Assembly (NCBI GenBank): GCA_950295325.1
Contig: OX485808.1
Coordinates: forward strand, 26,184,527 to 26,248,526
Length of the DNA stretch: 64,000 nt
DNA from: Polytrichum commune
Taxonomy: Eukaryota; Streptophyta; Polytrichopsida; Polytrichales; Polytrichaceae
Direction: 5' to 3'
Shown in pieces: positions 22,912-33,462 of this stretch. Within the stretch, counting starts at the first letter, position 1, and each line of letters begins with the position of its first letter. The notes below the pieces were generated by a model. That model was not told the origin of the DNA. It was given only the letters and a program-made list of their open reading frames with translations, and searched no databases. The translations under genes were made by a program, and so were the position numbers.

Positions 22912-24885
22912 ATGCCACGCCGAAATGATGCATGGGATCATTGGTACGAGGATAAGGGGATGGTTCCCGGTAGATCACAAAGGCAGGTTAAATGTAGGTT
23001 TTGCCCGTTCGTCATATCTTACCGAGGAAATAGAATGTTGGCCCACCTTGGTTATAGACCTCCTGTAGGGGGTGCTTGTGATGTTTCCACATGTAGGATG
23101 GTACCCCCGCATATTAGGGTCTTGTTTGAACATTGCGGAGGCATTGTGCCCTTACATGTAGGCATTGTAAATGAGGACTCTCCGGTGCCAGATATTGTAC
23201 CTCTGGAGCCTATTATAGCGGACTCCGTAATTAGTGAAACAGAGCCTTTGCTTATGTCCCAATCCACTCAACATTCTGATGTTGTGATATATGGCTCACC
23301 TCCTCGTGAACTACGTCAACTCAACATAACGGAGGGGTTCAATGTGTCAACAAAACAACTCCTTGATAGAGCATGGGCAACGGCTTTTTATGAAGCTAAC
23401 ATTCGTTTCAACATTGTGAGACATCCTGCATTTGTTCATGCTGTGCGTGAAACTACCCGTCATCGAATGCCAGCCTACACACCACCATCGTACAATGCCA
23501 TCCGTACGAAGTTGTTAACTGATAAAAAAATTGACCTAGATAGGCAAGTGAAGGAGAAGATGGGGAATTCCGTTGAAAAATACGGTGTTACAATATGTTG
23601 TGATGGATGGGACAACGTGCAAAACCGACCTCTCCTAAACGTTCTCCAATGCGGCACAAAGGGAGATGCTTTCTTGGGTACCATTGATACCACGGGAAAT
23701 CACAAGGATCATGTATACGTTGCTGCTCAAATTCAACCATTTGTGGAAAATGTTGGTCGACATAATGTGGTCCAGATTTGCACCGACAATGCCCCAGTTA
23801 TGGCCTCCGCTGCTCGCGACTTGATTCAAGCAAATCCCGATCTATATTTTCAAGGATGTGCTGCGCATTGCCTAGATCTCCTCTTAGAAGATTGGGGGAA
23901 GGAGGAATGGGTGAAAAAGTTGGTAAAAAAGGCGCGCCATATTTGTGTTTTTATCAAAAACCATCATGCTTCTCAAGCTATATTCCGGAGGTTGTCACCA
24001 AATCTCTCACTCCGCCTACCTGTAGAGACCCGTTTTGCAACGAACTTTATCATGATAGATCGTCTTCTTCAAGTACGCAATGCTTTGGAAAGAATGGTGG
24101 TTGATGAGGATTGGCCTACTCTAATGCGTGATATGAGGAGGAGATCTCGCACCTCTTACATGAAGGGCTCTGCTGTGCGAAGCTTTATACGTTCTGATGG
24201 ATTCTGGAACACGTGCGAAAATTTCTTGTATATGGTGATCCCGGTTGTTAAAGCTCTTCGTGTATTTGATGGCAAGGCGCCTGCAATGGGAATGGCTTGG
24301 AGGGTCATGCATGATTTACAAACCCATATTCGTGGATTCAGTAAACCTCCATTTCGCTTAAGCCCTGAGCTTGCTGCAAATGCTATGCTAACGTTTCAAA
24401 ATAGATGGAGGTTGATGTTGAATGATCTACATTGGGCTGGAGCGATGTTAAATCCATTTCTACGTGGTTGGGCCCCACTCCATGAGGATGAGAATTCGAG
24501 GACAATCCTAAATCGAGTTCTTCGCAGGCTTGCTCAACATGAGGACACTTATGTCCAAATCCTCCACCAGTACCAAGATTTCCTTGAAAATCGAGGGCCT
24601 TTTGCTGATTCTACTGACCCGAGCGTGCATGCCGCACCTCTCCATGAATGGTGGGATGCAATGGGAGGTGGAGCTAAAGCCCTCCAAACAATAGCAAGAC
24701 GTATCCTTGCACAAGTATGTTCCGCATCCGCATGTGAACGCAATTGGAGCATGTACTCATATGTTCACAACAAGAGTCGCAATCGCTTGAAGCATAGTCG
24801 TGCCAAGACCTCGTCTACATATATACCAATAGTAGGCTCATTCGACATCGGAGGGGCCCAAGACCTGCGCAATGGTACGAATTGA
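22912..24885 (+). pseudogene. hAT transposase (BED zinc finger, DUF659, hAT dimerisation), frameshifted near the C-terminus
   Basis: It encodes the enzyme that would excise and insert the element. The start is the first ATG, giving MPRRNDAWDHWY. Residues 1-70 form a BED finger (C28 and C31 in CRFC, H45 in AHL, then CRMVPPHI). The DUF659/RNase-H core has CDGW with D231 and TDNAP with D292, followed by CAAHCLDLLLEDWG. The C-terminal dimerisation domain runs to ILAQVCSASACERNWS (E609) and NKSRNRLK. Immediately after HSRAK the family pattern (DLVYIYTN...) continues one frame away, so a single base is missing at 24805-24807. As it stands the frame ends out of register at 24885. The catalytic residues are all present. 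Apart from the one-base loss it is undamaged, unlike the cargo genes. Confidence 0.92.
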
Positions 24886-26096
24886 ATGAGGTCCATTCTG
24901 ACGATGACCTTGACGAAGAAGATGACGTGGATCCAAATGATAGGGCCGGAAATGATGATGACAACAATGTTGATGACATCGACTTTGATTTGGATGACCT
25001 CGATTCCGAGAATCATGATTCAGAAGATGAGGATGGCAATGGTAGTGATGGAAACCTTGGGGTGTTTAATTTTGATGAACCGGATGTCCCCCAACATAAC
25101 GACGGAATGCATGACGATCATGAGGGGTCTATTGGAGGACCGCCTTTTGAAACTCTCCACACTGGACAAGGGTTTCGCCCTGCCCATAATGTTGCTATGG
25201 GGGCAAGTGAGAATGTAGGAATTGAAGTAGATTCCTTGCAACCTCGGAGCGATTCTCTTTCTTTTGGTGAAGGTGACAATGTACTACCCGCAAATGAGCC
25301 AACGCACGTTCAACAGGATCCACTTCCAGCCCGAGTACATTCTGAATCCATGGACGCCTCCCGCATATCCAACCATCGTATAGAAGATCAAACGCCCAAT
25401 GTTCCTGAAATACCTACAACTCGATTCCGTGCTCTTCAAAGAACTGCATCAACCTCTACGGTGCAAGTGCATGCACAAGGTCAACGTCGTCCTCTCACTC
25501 GAAGTATTGCCAATACTTCTAGATTGGGTGTTTCACGTACAACTGCGGTGGGTGCTACTTTGGTTGCTATACACAATGTTTCAAGAAATGTTACTACAGA
25601 GGCGCCACGTCGTCAATCTGTTCGTCGACATGTTGTTGACAACATACCAATTGCAATTCCATCCGCATCAGTTTCACTTCCACACAGTCAATCCAATGGA
25701 ACAGGTGGCCTTGGAGTTGGAGGCGGAAGTACAACGGGGGATGTTTTTATAGATGGAAGTAGAGATGAAGTGCACTCAAGTCGTGGTACGGGTGGAGGGC
25801 GTCAGAGAACTACGAGAGGTGTCAAACGTACTAGGAAGAGGTATCAGGGAAGATCGCTTCCGTTTACTGCTGAAGACTACAATGAAGACGAGGGTAGACC
25901 ACATCTAGATGAAAATGGCATACAGGATGCAGAGGGCTCCCGGCCGACCAAGAAGATAATTTTCTCACAACGTGACCGAGAGTTGCATCTTCGGAGCGCG
26001 ACTCCCCAAACGGATGATGATTGCAGCACAGACGAGTCTGAAGAGGACCCAAGATGTGTCGAAGCAAATGATCCCACAGTACGGATTCGAACGTAA
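24808..26096 (+). pseudogene. C-terminal acidic extension of the hAT transposase (out of frame with the body)
   Basis: In this frame the dimerisation domain finishes (DLVYIYTNSRL...PAQWYELNEVHSDDD) and passes without a stop into about 400 further residues. The residues after 24882 form a strongly acidic segment (DDDLDEEDDVDPND, NVDDIDFDLDDLDSEN). Next comes a Ser/Gly/Thr-rich linker, then a basic stretch with RTRKRYQG and RPTKKIIF, and an acidic end with DDDCSTDESEEDP, with a stop at 26094-26096. An ATG overlaps the upstream stop at 24882-24885 (ATGA). I read this as a frameshift scar rather than translational coupling, because the protein homology crosses the junction. The tail is long for a hAT transposase; a role in nuclear localisation or protein contacts is only a guess. 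Confidence 0.75.
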
Positions 26097-26795
26097 TGGT
26101 TTTGAACAAATGTGGTATTTCGGTGCTCCCACGTACTCCCATAATTTATTACTTACGTCAAAATTGATACAAGTTACAACCTTAGGGCCTTCGGTAAGAC
26201 ATTTAGACCACAAAGCGAACGTTACCTTCGAAATTGTAATATTTTATTATAGTCATAAAATTATTTATTGCATGTTTTTTAAAATTTTGAAAATACAATA
26301 TGGTTGTCAACTTAGCATTGCAATTAATTTCCAATAACATGTTATGCCTTTATTAATTACTATTTTGTATAATTCTTACTGTGAATGGAGTTTTATGTTT
26401 ATTTATTGAGCTTCTTAAAGAATATGCTTTTATAAATATTGCAATCCCCTATTGCTCGATTGTACATGCTTCGTTGGTGACATCCTCTTTTAGAGGACCT
26501 TTCTATCCGTTTTATATAATTATATCTTTATGTGGTATTCAATATTGACTATGTAGTCAATAATACTTTTGGTTAGACTATCATATGAATTACTAATATT
26601 CAAGTAAGTTTTTAAAATTTTCGAATAACATTAAAACATGTGGCATCCATATGTTATCTTTTACACGATCTTAGAAATGACAACTTGTCGGTAAATCCTC
26701 TTTATATTACATATACTTTGAACATGAAATATGTTCATTGTGTCCAAAGTCTTCATCCGTTCCTATACAACTTCCTAAACATGGTACAAAAATGC
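26097..26795. other. AT-rich spacer between convergent genes
   Basis: It separates the 3' ends of the transposase (+) and the RING-like gene (-). AATAAA-type signals are present on the minus strand near 26400-26410 (TTTATTTATTGAGC on the plus strand). No ORF. Confidence 0.5.
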
Positions 26796-27178
26796 CTAAT
26801 CCGAATCTGAATCGAGGTCTATTCTAGCTGAAGTAGATCCTCGTCGTGCTCGTGATGATTCCCCCGCTTCCATGCTTCGCGTTGTTCCACGGGTGAGGTA
26901 TGGACGACTACCAGGAGACAATGGAACGGTATTACGTGGTCTAGGCCCACCATTTAGCCATCTCAATACCGCATCATCCGCAACTCTATGCAAGAGTGCA
27001 TCAATTGCAGCCAACTGCAGCCTGTTCTTCTGGTACCCCACCTCTAACTGCAATTCATATCTCGGATCCCGTTCCGTAGGCATGTCATCTGCATCTTCTT
27101 CCAAATCATGCTCCGATACTGATTCGAGACCTGCTGCATTGTACCAAGGAGGATGAATGCCTCTCCTTAATTGTCTAC
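26796..27178 (-). pseudogene. C-terminal part of the RING-like cargo gene
   Basis: A minus-strand frame entered by a one-base shift near 27170-27178 reads RQLRRGIHPPWYNAAGLESV, then EEDADDMPTERDPRYELQLE. A helical stretch (KNRLQLAAIDALLHRVADDA) follows, then a Ser/Arg-rich tail ending in DLDSDSD and a stop at 26796-26798. The preceding frame (27224 side) reads on through a TGA to NDIGIQPVDN and stops at 27167-27169. Crossing over between those frames restores continuity, so this is the tail of the same gene. No known domain. Confidence 0.6.
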
Positions 27179-27850
27179 TGGTTGAATCCCAATGTCATTC
27201 AAGAGTTTGGTACAAAAATCTTTTCAAGCCATGATCGGGGGGCTTGTTGGGATACAACTCATCTGCAACATACAAAATTTGATGTGCATTCCGTGTCCAG
27301 TCGCCATCTCTGTTCTCGTGCCATAGCTCAACCTTGGCACAATTGTATAACCAACTCCACTCAACATTCTCCCATCAAACTCTTGAAAATCGAAGGGAAA
27401 GTCCCATGGCTTTAAGACCCAGTCGTTAGGCATGTAATCCCGAAGGCCAAATTGGAGGTACAAACGAGGGTGGAAGGGTGATCTGCAATGAGGACATTGG
27501 CGTTTCTTGATCATATTCCCTATTAGACATTGTGGATGGAATTGGGCCCCACATGATCCAACTTGATAGCATCCCTCTGGGCCAAATGGACATTGGCAAA
27601 TCGCACATGCGGTTCCGTCGAAGACCATTGTATGTGGATTTGGCCATAACAACTCACCCCTCATGCGGAATGGATATTCATGCACTTGGGTCACACCCCA
27701 ATGGTGATCTGGGTCGGTCACTTGACGCCAATCGATGCTCCCGTTTGGCATTGTCCACTCATTATCCTTATACCACCTACTAGGATACATCTGCTCATCT
27801 TCTGGCCATGACGTGAGCATCATATTCCGCATTCTCTGATTGCGGTTCCA
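27179..27850 (-). pseudogene. RING-type zinc-finger segment of the cargo gene
   Basis: It is in frame with the upstream coiled-coil segment across a TAA at 27851-27853. After a Trp-rich region (WPEDEQMYPSRWYKDNEW, WRQVTDPDHHWGV) comes CAIC-QCPFGPEGCYQVGS-CGAQFHPQCL, then about nine residues and CPHC. This is a RING-like Cys/His arrangement. The position normally held by the fourth ligand His/Cys (CGHxFH) is Ala (CGAQFH), so zinc binding may differ. Family members are usually E3 ubiquitin ligases, but that activity is not shown here. The ORF reaches a TGA at 27224-27226 (expected Trp) and the same frame stays open to 27170. Confidence 0.7.
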
Positions 27851-29098
27851 TTATTTCTGGATGCTCTCAAACTCAGCTTCAAATTGATGAGCCTTGGCCA
27901 TAGCAAGCAATGGGCTTGTCCTCATATTTTTGCGCTCCACAATCGCATCCAACAGAAATTTCTTCAACCTTGCATTCTGCTCCTCCAGTCCGCCAATCTT
28001 GGCTTCGTGATCAACAACCACTTCATTGACCACTTGAAGTTATTGTTGCATGTCCACCACCTCCTTTTGCAAAGCCTCCATCTTTCCTCGCATTACTTCA
28101 TTCCTCATACATACCTCCAGAGCTTGTGACTTTCCAATCTTGGCCTTCTGTAAAGCTGCGTCCCTCTCTGCTTCCAAAGACTGAAGGTTAATTGGTGTAC
28201 TACTTGAACTGCTAGCCTCCCCCATCGTAAGTGTTGCAACTCGATTTTCCAACTCGAAAATCATCATTTTATACTCACGAATTTCCAATGGATGTTGCTT
28301 ACGCAATTCCTCCATTCTGCTCTCCGTCGGGTCCGCTCCATGTTCACCAAGGTTTACCTCGTCTAGGACCTCGTAAACCACGTCGTTGATCAGGTTGTTA
28401 ACCTCGACATTTGCCTCCATGCCCTCATCCATATGCTCAAACGCCTCCTCGATGGCCATCTCCACGTCATTGGCTGGTCGTTTACGATTACGTGGTTTTT
28501 TTGGTTCCCGACCCTCTGGAATTGGGGCCCCAGGCTCGTCCACTAGTCGAGGATTCCTCCTGAACCACTCCGGAACGGGAGTGTATGGAATATCTGGATC
28601 TGTGCATTTAGTGAATGCAATTCCAATACCCCCAAATTTTTGACCATGCAGGGTAGCCAAACTTGACCAATCCACCCTAACTCGCAACACGTGCTCCGCA
28701 TACATCATACACGCCACCGACTTTGGAATTGCACTCTTGGGCCATCTATCCAAATTGGAGATACTTCTAAGTATCGTTAGGAATCTCCATTTTGCCTCCA
28801 CGTCATCAAGCTGCATATAACTCGCACTGATGGCCTTGCAATGTTGCTCGTGACAAGGTCTTGGCCACAACCGATCAAAGTGAGGGAAGCCCACGTACTG
28901 CATTGCAGTCTTCACTGAACACGGTTGTGGTACATTCTCCCAACCTGCCCTGGCTTTTTGGGTGTTGTCATCATAAACATCCCACTCCAACCCAGCGGCC
29001 TTACGTACATGTGATCTGTGACAACCTGATCCCCCACTTGCCATGTCTCCAGATCCTCCACTTGTCATGTCTGGAAATCCTTCACTTGCCGGATCCAC
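27851..29098 (-). pseudogene. N-terminal part of the RING-like cargo gene (acidic and coiled-coil)
   Basis: It starts at the ATG at 29098 (MDPASEGFPDMTSGGSG). A conserved-looking region follows (GLEWDVYDDNTQKARAGWEN, YVGFPHFDRLWPRPC, MQLDDVEAKWRFLTILRS, FGGIGIAFTKCTDPDIPYTP). There is a basic KKPRNRKRP (possible nuclear signal), an acidic segment and then a long heptad-type coiled coil (EIREYKMMIFELENRVATL; NLQSLEAERDAALQKAK; EALQKEVVDMQQ). A TAA at 28040-28042 cuts the coiled coil, but the heptads continue in the same frame (VVNEVVVDHEAKIGGLEEQN) to a second TAA at 27851-27853. With the next two segments the gene would encode roughly 765 residues. It carries three in-frame stops and one frameshift in total. 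Confidence 0.7.
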
Positions 29099-29528
29099 CC
29101 AAATTGTAGTTTCTAATTCTAATCTAGAACTCTAATTTTTAAATTACTAATTGCACTTCATAATAGTGCTACAAAACATCCAAGCATACACTTCAAAATA
29201 GTGTTGCTGTGGAATTAGTTCAAAAATGTCGTTAAAAATTAAAGTACAAAAATTCAGCACACCCTTCGAGCACCCCGCTACCAGCGCTCACGCAGAGGCC
29301 AGTTGACTGGGCGCGTCACAAGGAATATGCCAAAAAGGCAATATGCCACGTCACAAGGGAACGGGTCCACGTGGATCACACCCACAAACAGGTCAGTAAA
29401 AAAAGTATAAAAGGATCCCAAAAAAGGGATCCTTAACTCCTCCGAGCACCCCGCTAAACCCCGCACTCTGTAGTAGAGGAGGGTCATCCGGGCGCTCACA
29501 AGGAGTGGAGTGGGGTATGTAAGTGGTC
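29099..29528. other. 5' region of the RING-like gene
   Basis: It lies between the ATG at 29098 and the GC-rich array. GTATAAAAGG at about 29404-29413 is a TATA-like motif on the plus strand; on the minus strand (gene sense) only a weak TTTTATAC is seen. The perfect 8-bp inverted pair GGATCCCA...AAGGGATCC lies at 29416-29432. Confidence 0.4.
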
Positions 29529-30190
29529 CCCTCCACTTACATACCCCTCCATCCGCTCCCCGTTCCCACCCTGTTCGCACCCGTTCCCTCCCGTCCGCGC
29601 CCGTTCCCCTCCCAGTCCGCGCCCGTTCCCCTCCCAGTCCGCACCCGTTCCCGCCCCGTCCACACCCGTTCCCTCCCGTCCGCGCCCGTTCCCCTCCCAG
29701 TCCGCGCCCGTTCCCCTCCCAGTCCGCACCCGTTCCCCTCCAGTCCGCACCCGTTCCCCCCCAGTCCGCACCTGTTCCCTCCCGTCCGCGCCCGTTCCCC
29801 GCCAGTCCGCACCCGTTCCCCTACGTCCGCCCCCCGCGTTCCCCCCAGTCCGCACCCGTTCCCTCCCTTCCGCGCCCGTTCCCCCCAGTCCGCACCCGTT
29901 CCCGGCCCCGTCCGCACCCGTTCCCAAACGTCCGCCCTCTCGTTCCCTACGTCCGCCCTCTCGTTCCCTACGTCCGCCCCCTCGTTCCCTACGTCCCCCC
30001 TCGTTCCCTACGTCCGCCCCCTCGTTCCCTACGTCCGCTCCCCCCCCGTCCGCTCCTGCGTTCCCCCCGTCCGCTCCCCCCCGCCCCCCTCCCCTTCCGC
30101 TCCATGTTCCCTTACGTCCGCTCCAACGTTCCTATAAGTCCGCCCCATGTTCCCCTACGTCCGCTTTAGAGTTCCCCTGCGTCCGCTCCC
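29529..30190. repeat. GC-rich tandem array upstream of the RING-like gene
   Basis: About 660 bp of units CGTTCCC(C/T)... followed by GTCCGCRCC (period about 19-22 bp) that degrade rightward into CTACGTCCGCCCCCTCGTTCC units. It is stop-free in several frames, giving spurious 126-219-codon ORFs on both strands. It shares both core motifs with the arrays at 22251 and 36372. Confidence 0.9.
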
Positions 30191-30652
30191 GAGTTCCTTT
30201 GAATCTGCACTTTTTAACTTTTTTTGGAAGTTTAGACATAGTCTCGGTTTTTTGGCTCTCAAAAATTCATATGAAGTCCAAAAAATGAGTTCTTGGTATC
30301 CATGGATAGGTAATGAAGTCCTCTACATGAATATGCAATAATATTTCTACTGCACATTCCCGCGTCCCCCCATCCGCACCCCATCTAACTTAGGCCCTTC
30401 GCAAATAATATATGTGACACTAAATATCATTACCGGTGTACTTATCCACACAAAACTAATGAAGGATCCCTCAAGCAACAAAGTAACCAATGTAGTATGA
30501 TGACCAACAAATTATCACCCCTATGGAGACAACGATGTACAAGTAATGACTTTATTATTGCGACGACGGTACAAATGCCCTTTATAAATCACATACATGA
30601 ACAAATCATGCACGATTTAATATTCCACTTCATTCCGTCAACTTGACTTCCG
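30191..30652. other. non-coding spacer
   Basis: AT-rich sequence between the array and the 3' end of the 186-codon gene. No feature recognised. Confidence 0.5.
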
Positions 30653-31213
30653 TCATGACAACCTCGTAGATGCTTGTGGCTTCCGTCGAGGGTCCATTTT
30701 TGGGAGAGGATTCGGTCGAAGTAAATCAACATAGCTAATCGTTCGGTCTTTCATCCGTTCCTTCAATGGTAGCCGATGAGGCGATAATCCTCTCCTCTTC
30801 TTACGAAAAGGCAAAGTCCTTGAAGATTCTCCCGCTACCTTGACATCTTCAATGTCGATTGAAGTCTCCTCCACATCCACATCCCCGGGCTTCTCCAAAA
30901 TATCCGCACACAAATCAATCAGATTATTTAGATCTCCACCCACGCATTGTGTGTTGTCATTCTCCACCGCATCGATCTCAAAGTTGTCCGCATATCGTCG
31001 TTGGTCCTCCTCCGCCCTCATCCTCCAAGCTTGTGTAAATTGTGAGAAGGGAGTCATGACATACTCATCACGAAATCGATCCCTAGCACATCTCTCATCT
31101 CTCTCACGCTCGGTTGATGGATTGAATGGAATATCGGGTTCACCTAAATTTTCTATCTCCTCATCACATCCTAGATCCTCAAACATGTCTCTCTTCTCTC
31201 CCATCTTATCCAT
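30653..31213 (-). CDS. uncharacterised 186-residue acidic/basic protein (hAT cargo), intact
   Basis: This is an uninterrupted frame from ATG 31213 to a stop at 30653, the only undamaged gene in the element. The N-terminal half is highly charged (EKRDMFEDLGCDEEIENLGE; STERERDERCARDRFRDE) with a short aromatic segment (MTPFSQFTQAWRMR). The middle is acidic (VDVEETSIDIEDVKV). The C-terminal third is basic (PFRKKRRGLSPHR; PKMDPRRKP), which would fit nuclear targeting. I recognise no domain or family. A TATA box lies about 45 bp upstream (minus strand, 31255-31265), and no GC-rich array precedes it. It could be an accessory gene of the element or the surviving exon of a longer one. A spurious ORF cannot be ruled out, but the codon usage and charged composition resemble the neighbouring cargo genes. 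Confidence 0.55.
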   Translation of the reverse strand: MDKMGEKRDMFEDLGCDEEIENLGEPDIPFNPSTERERDERCARDRFRDEYVMTPFSQFTQAWRMRAEEDQRRYADNFEIDAVENDNTQCVGGDLNNLIDLCADILEKPGDVDVEETSIDIEDVKVAGESSRTLPFRKKRRGLSPHRLPLKERMKDRTISYVDLLRPNPLPKMDPRRKPQASTRLS

Positions 31214-31254
31214 GATACTCTACCCTCGTTATATGTATGAGTCTAAATACTCTA

Positions 31255-31265
31255 CTTATATATTG
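31255..31265 (-). promoter_or_regulatory. candidate TATA box of the 186-codon gene
   Basis: The minus strand reads CAATATATAAG, about 45 bp upstream of the ATG at 31213. Confidence 0.45.
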
Positions 31266-31439
31266 AGCTCAAAGGACTTTATGAAATATACAATATTTGA
31301 TGTAATCCAAGATGTAGAGGATCCAATTCTCGTTGGTAGGATAAAGACAACACAATAGGAATAAAAAGAAAGTTGGTGAAGTCAAAAAGTTAGTTGCACT
31401 TTTTGAAAAAGTCCCCCGACACCCGCATTGGAAACCTCT

Positions 31440-31765
31440 TTGAAGCTTCTATATTTGATGGGTTGTCCTTTCATTCAACAATTCACATATTTGAGCTTCA
31501 ACCTTAGTGGTTCGTATAGTTTCACAACCCACACGCATTCGAATGTCATATTAATTCAACAAAGTACATATTTGTGCTTCAACCTTTGTGGTCCATATGG
31601 TTTCACAACGCATATTAGGCATCCGAATGCCATCTTCATTTAACAATTCACATATTTGAGCTTCAACCTTAGTGGTTCGTATGGTTTCACAACCCACACG
31701 CATCCCCTTGTCCTTTCATTCGACAATTCACATATTTGTGCTTCAACCTTTGTGGTTCATAAACC
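31440..31765. repeat. tandem repeat, unit about 75-95 bp
   Basis: The phrase CACATATTTGAGCTTCAACC or ACATATTTGTGCTTCAACC recurs four times (about 31485, 31568, 31650 and 31732). Each is followed by TTAGTGGTTCGTATGGTTTC-like sequence and CACAACCCACACGCAT. Confidence 0.8.
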
Positions 31766-31797
31766 TTAAATCCTAAACCCCTAAACCCTAAACCCTA
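31766..31797. repeat. interstitial telomere-like tract
   Basis: CCTAAACCCCTAAACCCTAAA: short imperfect Arabidopsis-type CCCTAAA repeats directly after the tandem repeat. The tract is too short to be a telomere end. Confidence 0.7.
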
Positions 31798-32848
31798 CGT
31801 CATTCCAAATTGCTACCACATATGTGCCGTTGTTTTGTTCTCTCACTCATGTAGAAGTATTTCCATACATGGTTTGAGGGTTTAGGTTCCCAGCTTTCCA
31901 ACGAACCCACCCGCTTTTTTTTACGATGCCTACAACGAAAGTTAAACGTTCGCAAATCGCGAGGACTACTTCAAGTTGGCACAATCTCTACTTAGACATA
32001 TAACTTATGGTATACATTGGGGTTTTTAGAAGGGGTCATGAACGCACGTGATTCTCAAACATAATGTAGAGTGCATCCCCCGAGTTCCTATAGGTTTCAT
32101 AAAGATATCTTACCAACACCTTACACAAATTAGAACATTCTAGAAAAGCAAATTAATATGGTCCACATTAATATTAAACTAGGGATTTGGTGTGGGCTTA
32201 AATTTAATGTGGCCCACATTAGTGATCATTTGGGGGGGGTGCACTATACTAAATCCGTATGAGTATATGTGAGTGTACAAAAGAGGTATTGATTTGAACT
32301 TTGTTGTATTATGTATTATTCTTCACAAAATTATGAGTTGTAGTTATGTAAATATATAGAATAATTTTAAAAAATATACAACATCTCTATTAACTTGTAT
32401 GGTAGTGTCACTAGATTTTATAGAATAAGGTTTATTTTATTTTAGTATTGGCTTAAACTGGTACATAAAAAGAACCAACCACAAGTGAACATACGATCTT
32501 ACATATCATTTGATGGTAGACTTCAAAACAATAATTGCATTAGTTTTTATGACATGTATTACAAATCAGAGTATGGGAGGATTGAATGGAAACAGATGCT
32601 TAGGGACTTGGAAAAAGCCCCGGACGTGGCCTACCATGACATTCTTAACAAATTTGATTTGATTTGGGGGGTCAAAGGTCTTATTGTGACCCGTAGCAAC
32701 TTAGTCCCTACTTGGAAGGATAGGCCTCAAATGAGCATTTTTCTAGATTTCCACTTAGGCTGCGCTGTTTCGGCTGGGTTGGTTGTATTTTCAATTTGAA
32801 TTTTCAATTTGTGCCAAAAAATGAATAAGACATGTATTGCAAATATAA
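31798..32848. other. no gene recognised (inside the hAT element)
   Basis: AT-rich sequence. The plus-strand frame 32485-32799 (104 codons) has a peptide with some coding flavour (GRIEWKQMLRDLEKAPDVAY) but no recognised domain and no partner on either side. It may be a fragment of another element. Confidence 0.4.
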
Positions 32849-33462
32849 GGGCCGGTTCACAATATGGCCAAACTTTGAGAGGTTCAACATTTGGACCAAT
32901 GAAAATGCTGAAATGCCCAAAGTCCGTCCTCTCGGCCTTCACACTAGAGGCCGAAGTCCAAAGGACGTGGCCTCCAAAAGAGCCTAGGTGGCAACACTTT
33001 TAGGAAGTTATGGCGCCAAGAGTTCGGCCTCTCGAGCAAAGATTGGGTATAGCAAAATGCTCAACCCAAACTTCCGTCGAGAGGCAGAACTTTTTTTTCA
33101 TTAAAATAATCAATCATTGACAAGATCTTGGCCGTTAGATTGGAGGGGTTATTTTGAGCAAGGAATAAAGTGGCATGCTCCTTTGAGTTTGGACTTTGGG
33201 ATTGGCCTTTGGAGGCTTCACACTTTGGCCATCCAAGCCGAGAGGCCGTGGGAGTTCATGGCCAAAGGTTTGGACTTTGCGCTTGGCCTTTGGAGGCTTC
33301 ACACTATGCCCAACTAAGGCTACCCTTACTATATTTTATTGGCTATTTTCAGTTCATTTCTTTGGACTATCAACAAAGTTGGGCCACTCAATCGCACGGC
33401 CTCTCAACTTGGACGGCCAAGAATATGTCCAAACTTCCAAAAAAAAGTGATTGTGAATTATA
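32849..33462. mobile_element. candidate TIR element nested in the hAT element
   Basis: The left end GGGCCGGTTCACAATATGG resembles the termini of families A and C. The right end, ACTTCC...GTGATTGTGAATTATAT, is a weaker inverted match. The flanks contain AAATATAA on both sides (32841-32848; 33463-33470), but the right flank is low-complexity. The interior repeats of GGCCTCTCGG/CCGAGAGGCC and TTTGGAGGCTTCACACT support a mobile repeat. Confidence 0.4.

Noticed and set aside
22205-22941. Proline-rich (159 and 109 codons, +) and glycine/arginine-rich (241 codons, -) open frames
   Set aside because: They are by-products of a stop-free GC-rich tandem array and are open in several frames on both strands at once.
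24882-24885. Translational coupling (ATGA overlap) between the transposase and a second protein
   Set aside because: hAT homology runs across the junction in the two frames, so this is a one-base deletion scar in a eukaryotic gene.
29496-30169. Frames of 126-219 codons on both strands
   Set aside because: Same cause: the CGTTCCC/GTCCGC repeat contains no stops in several frames.
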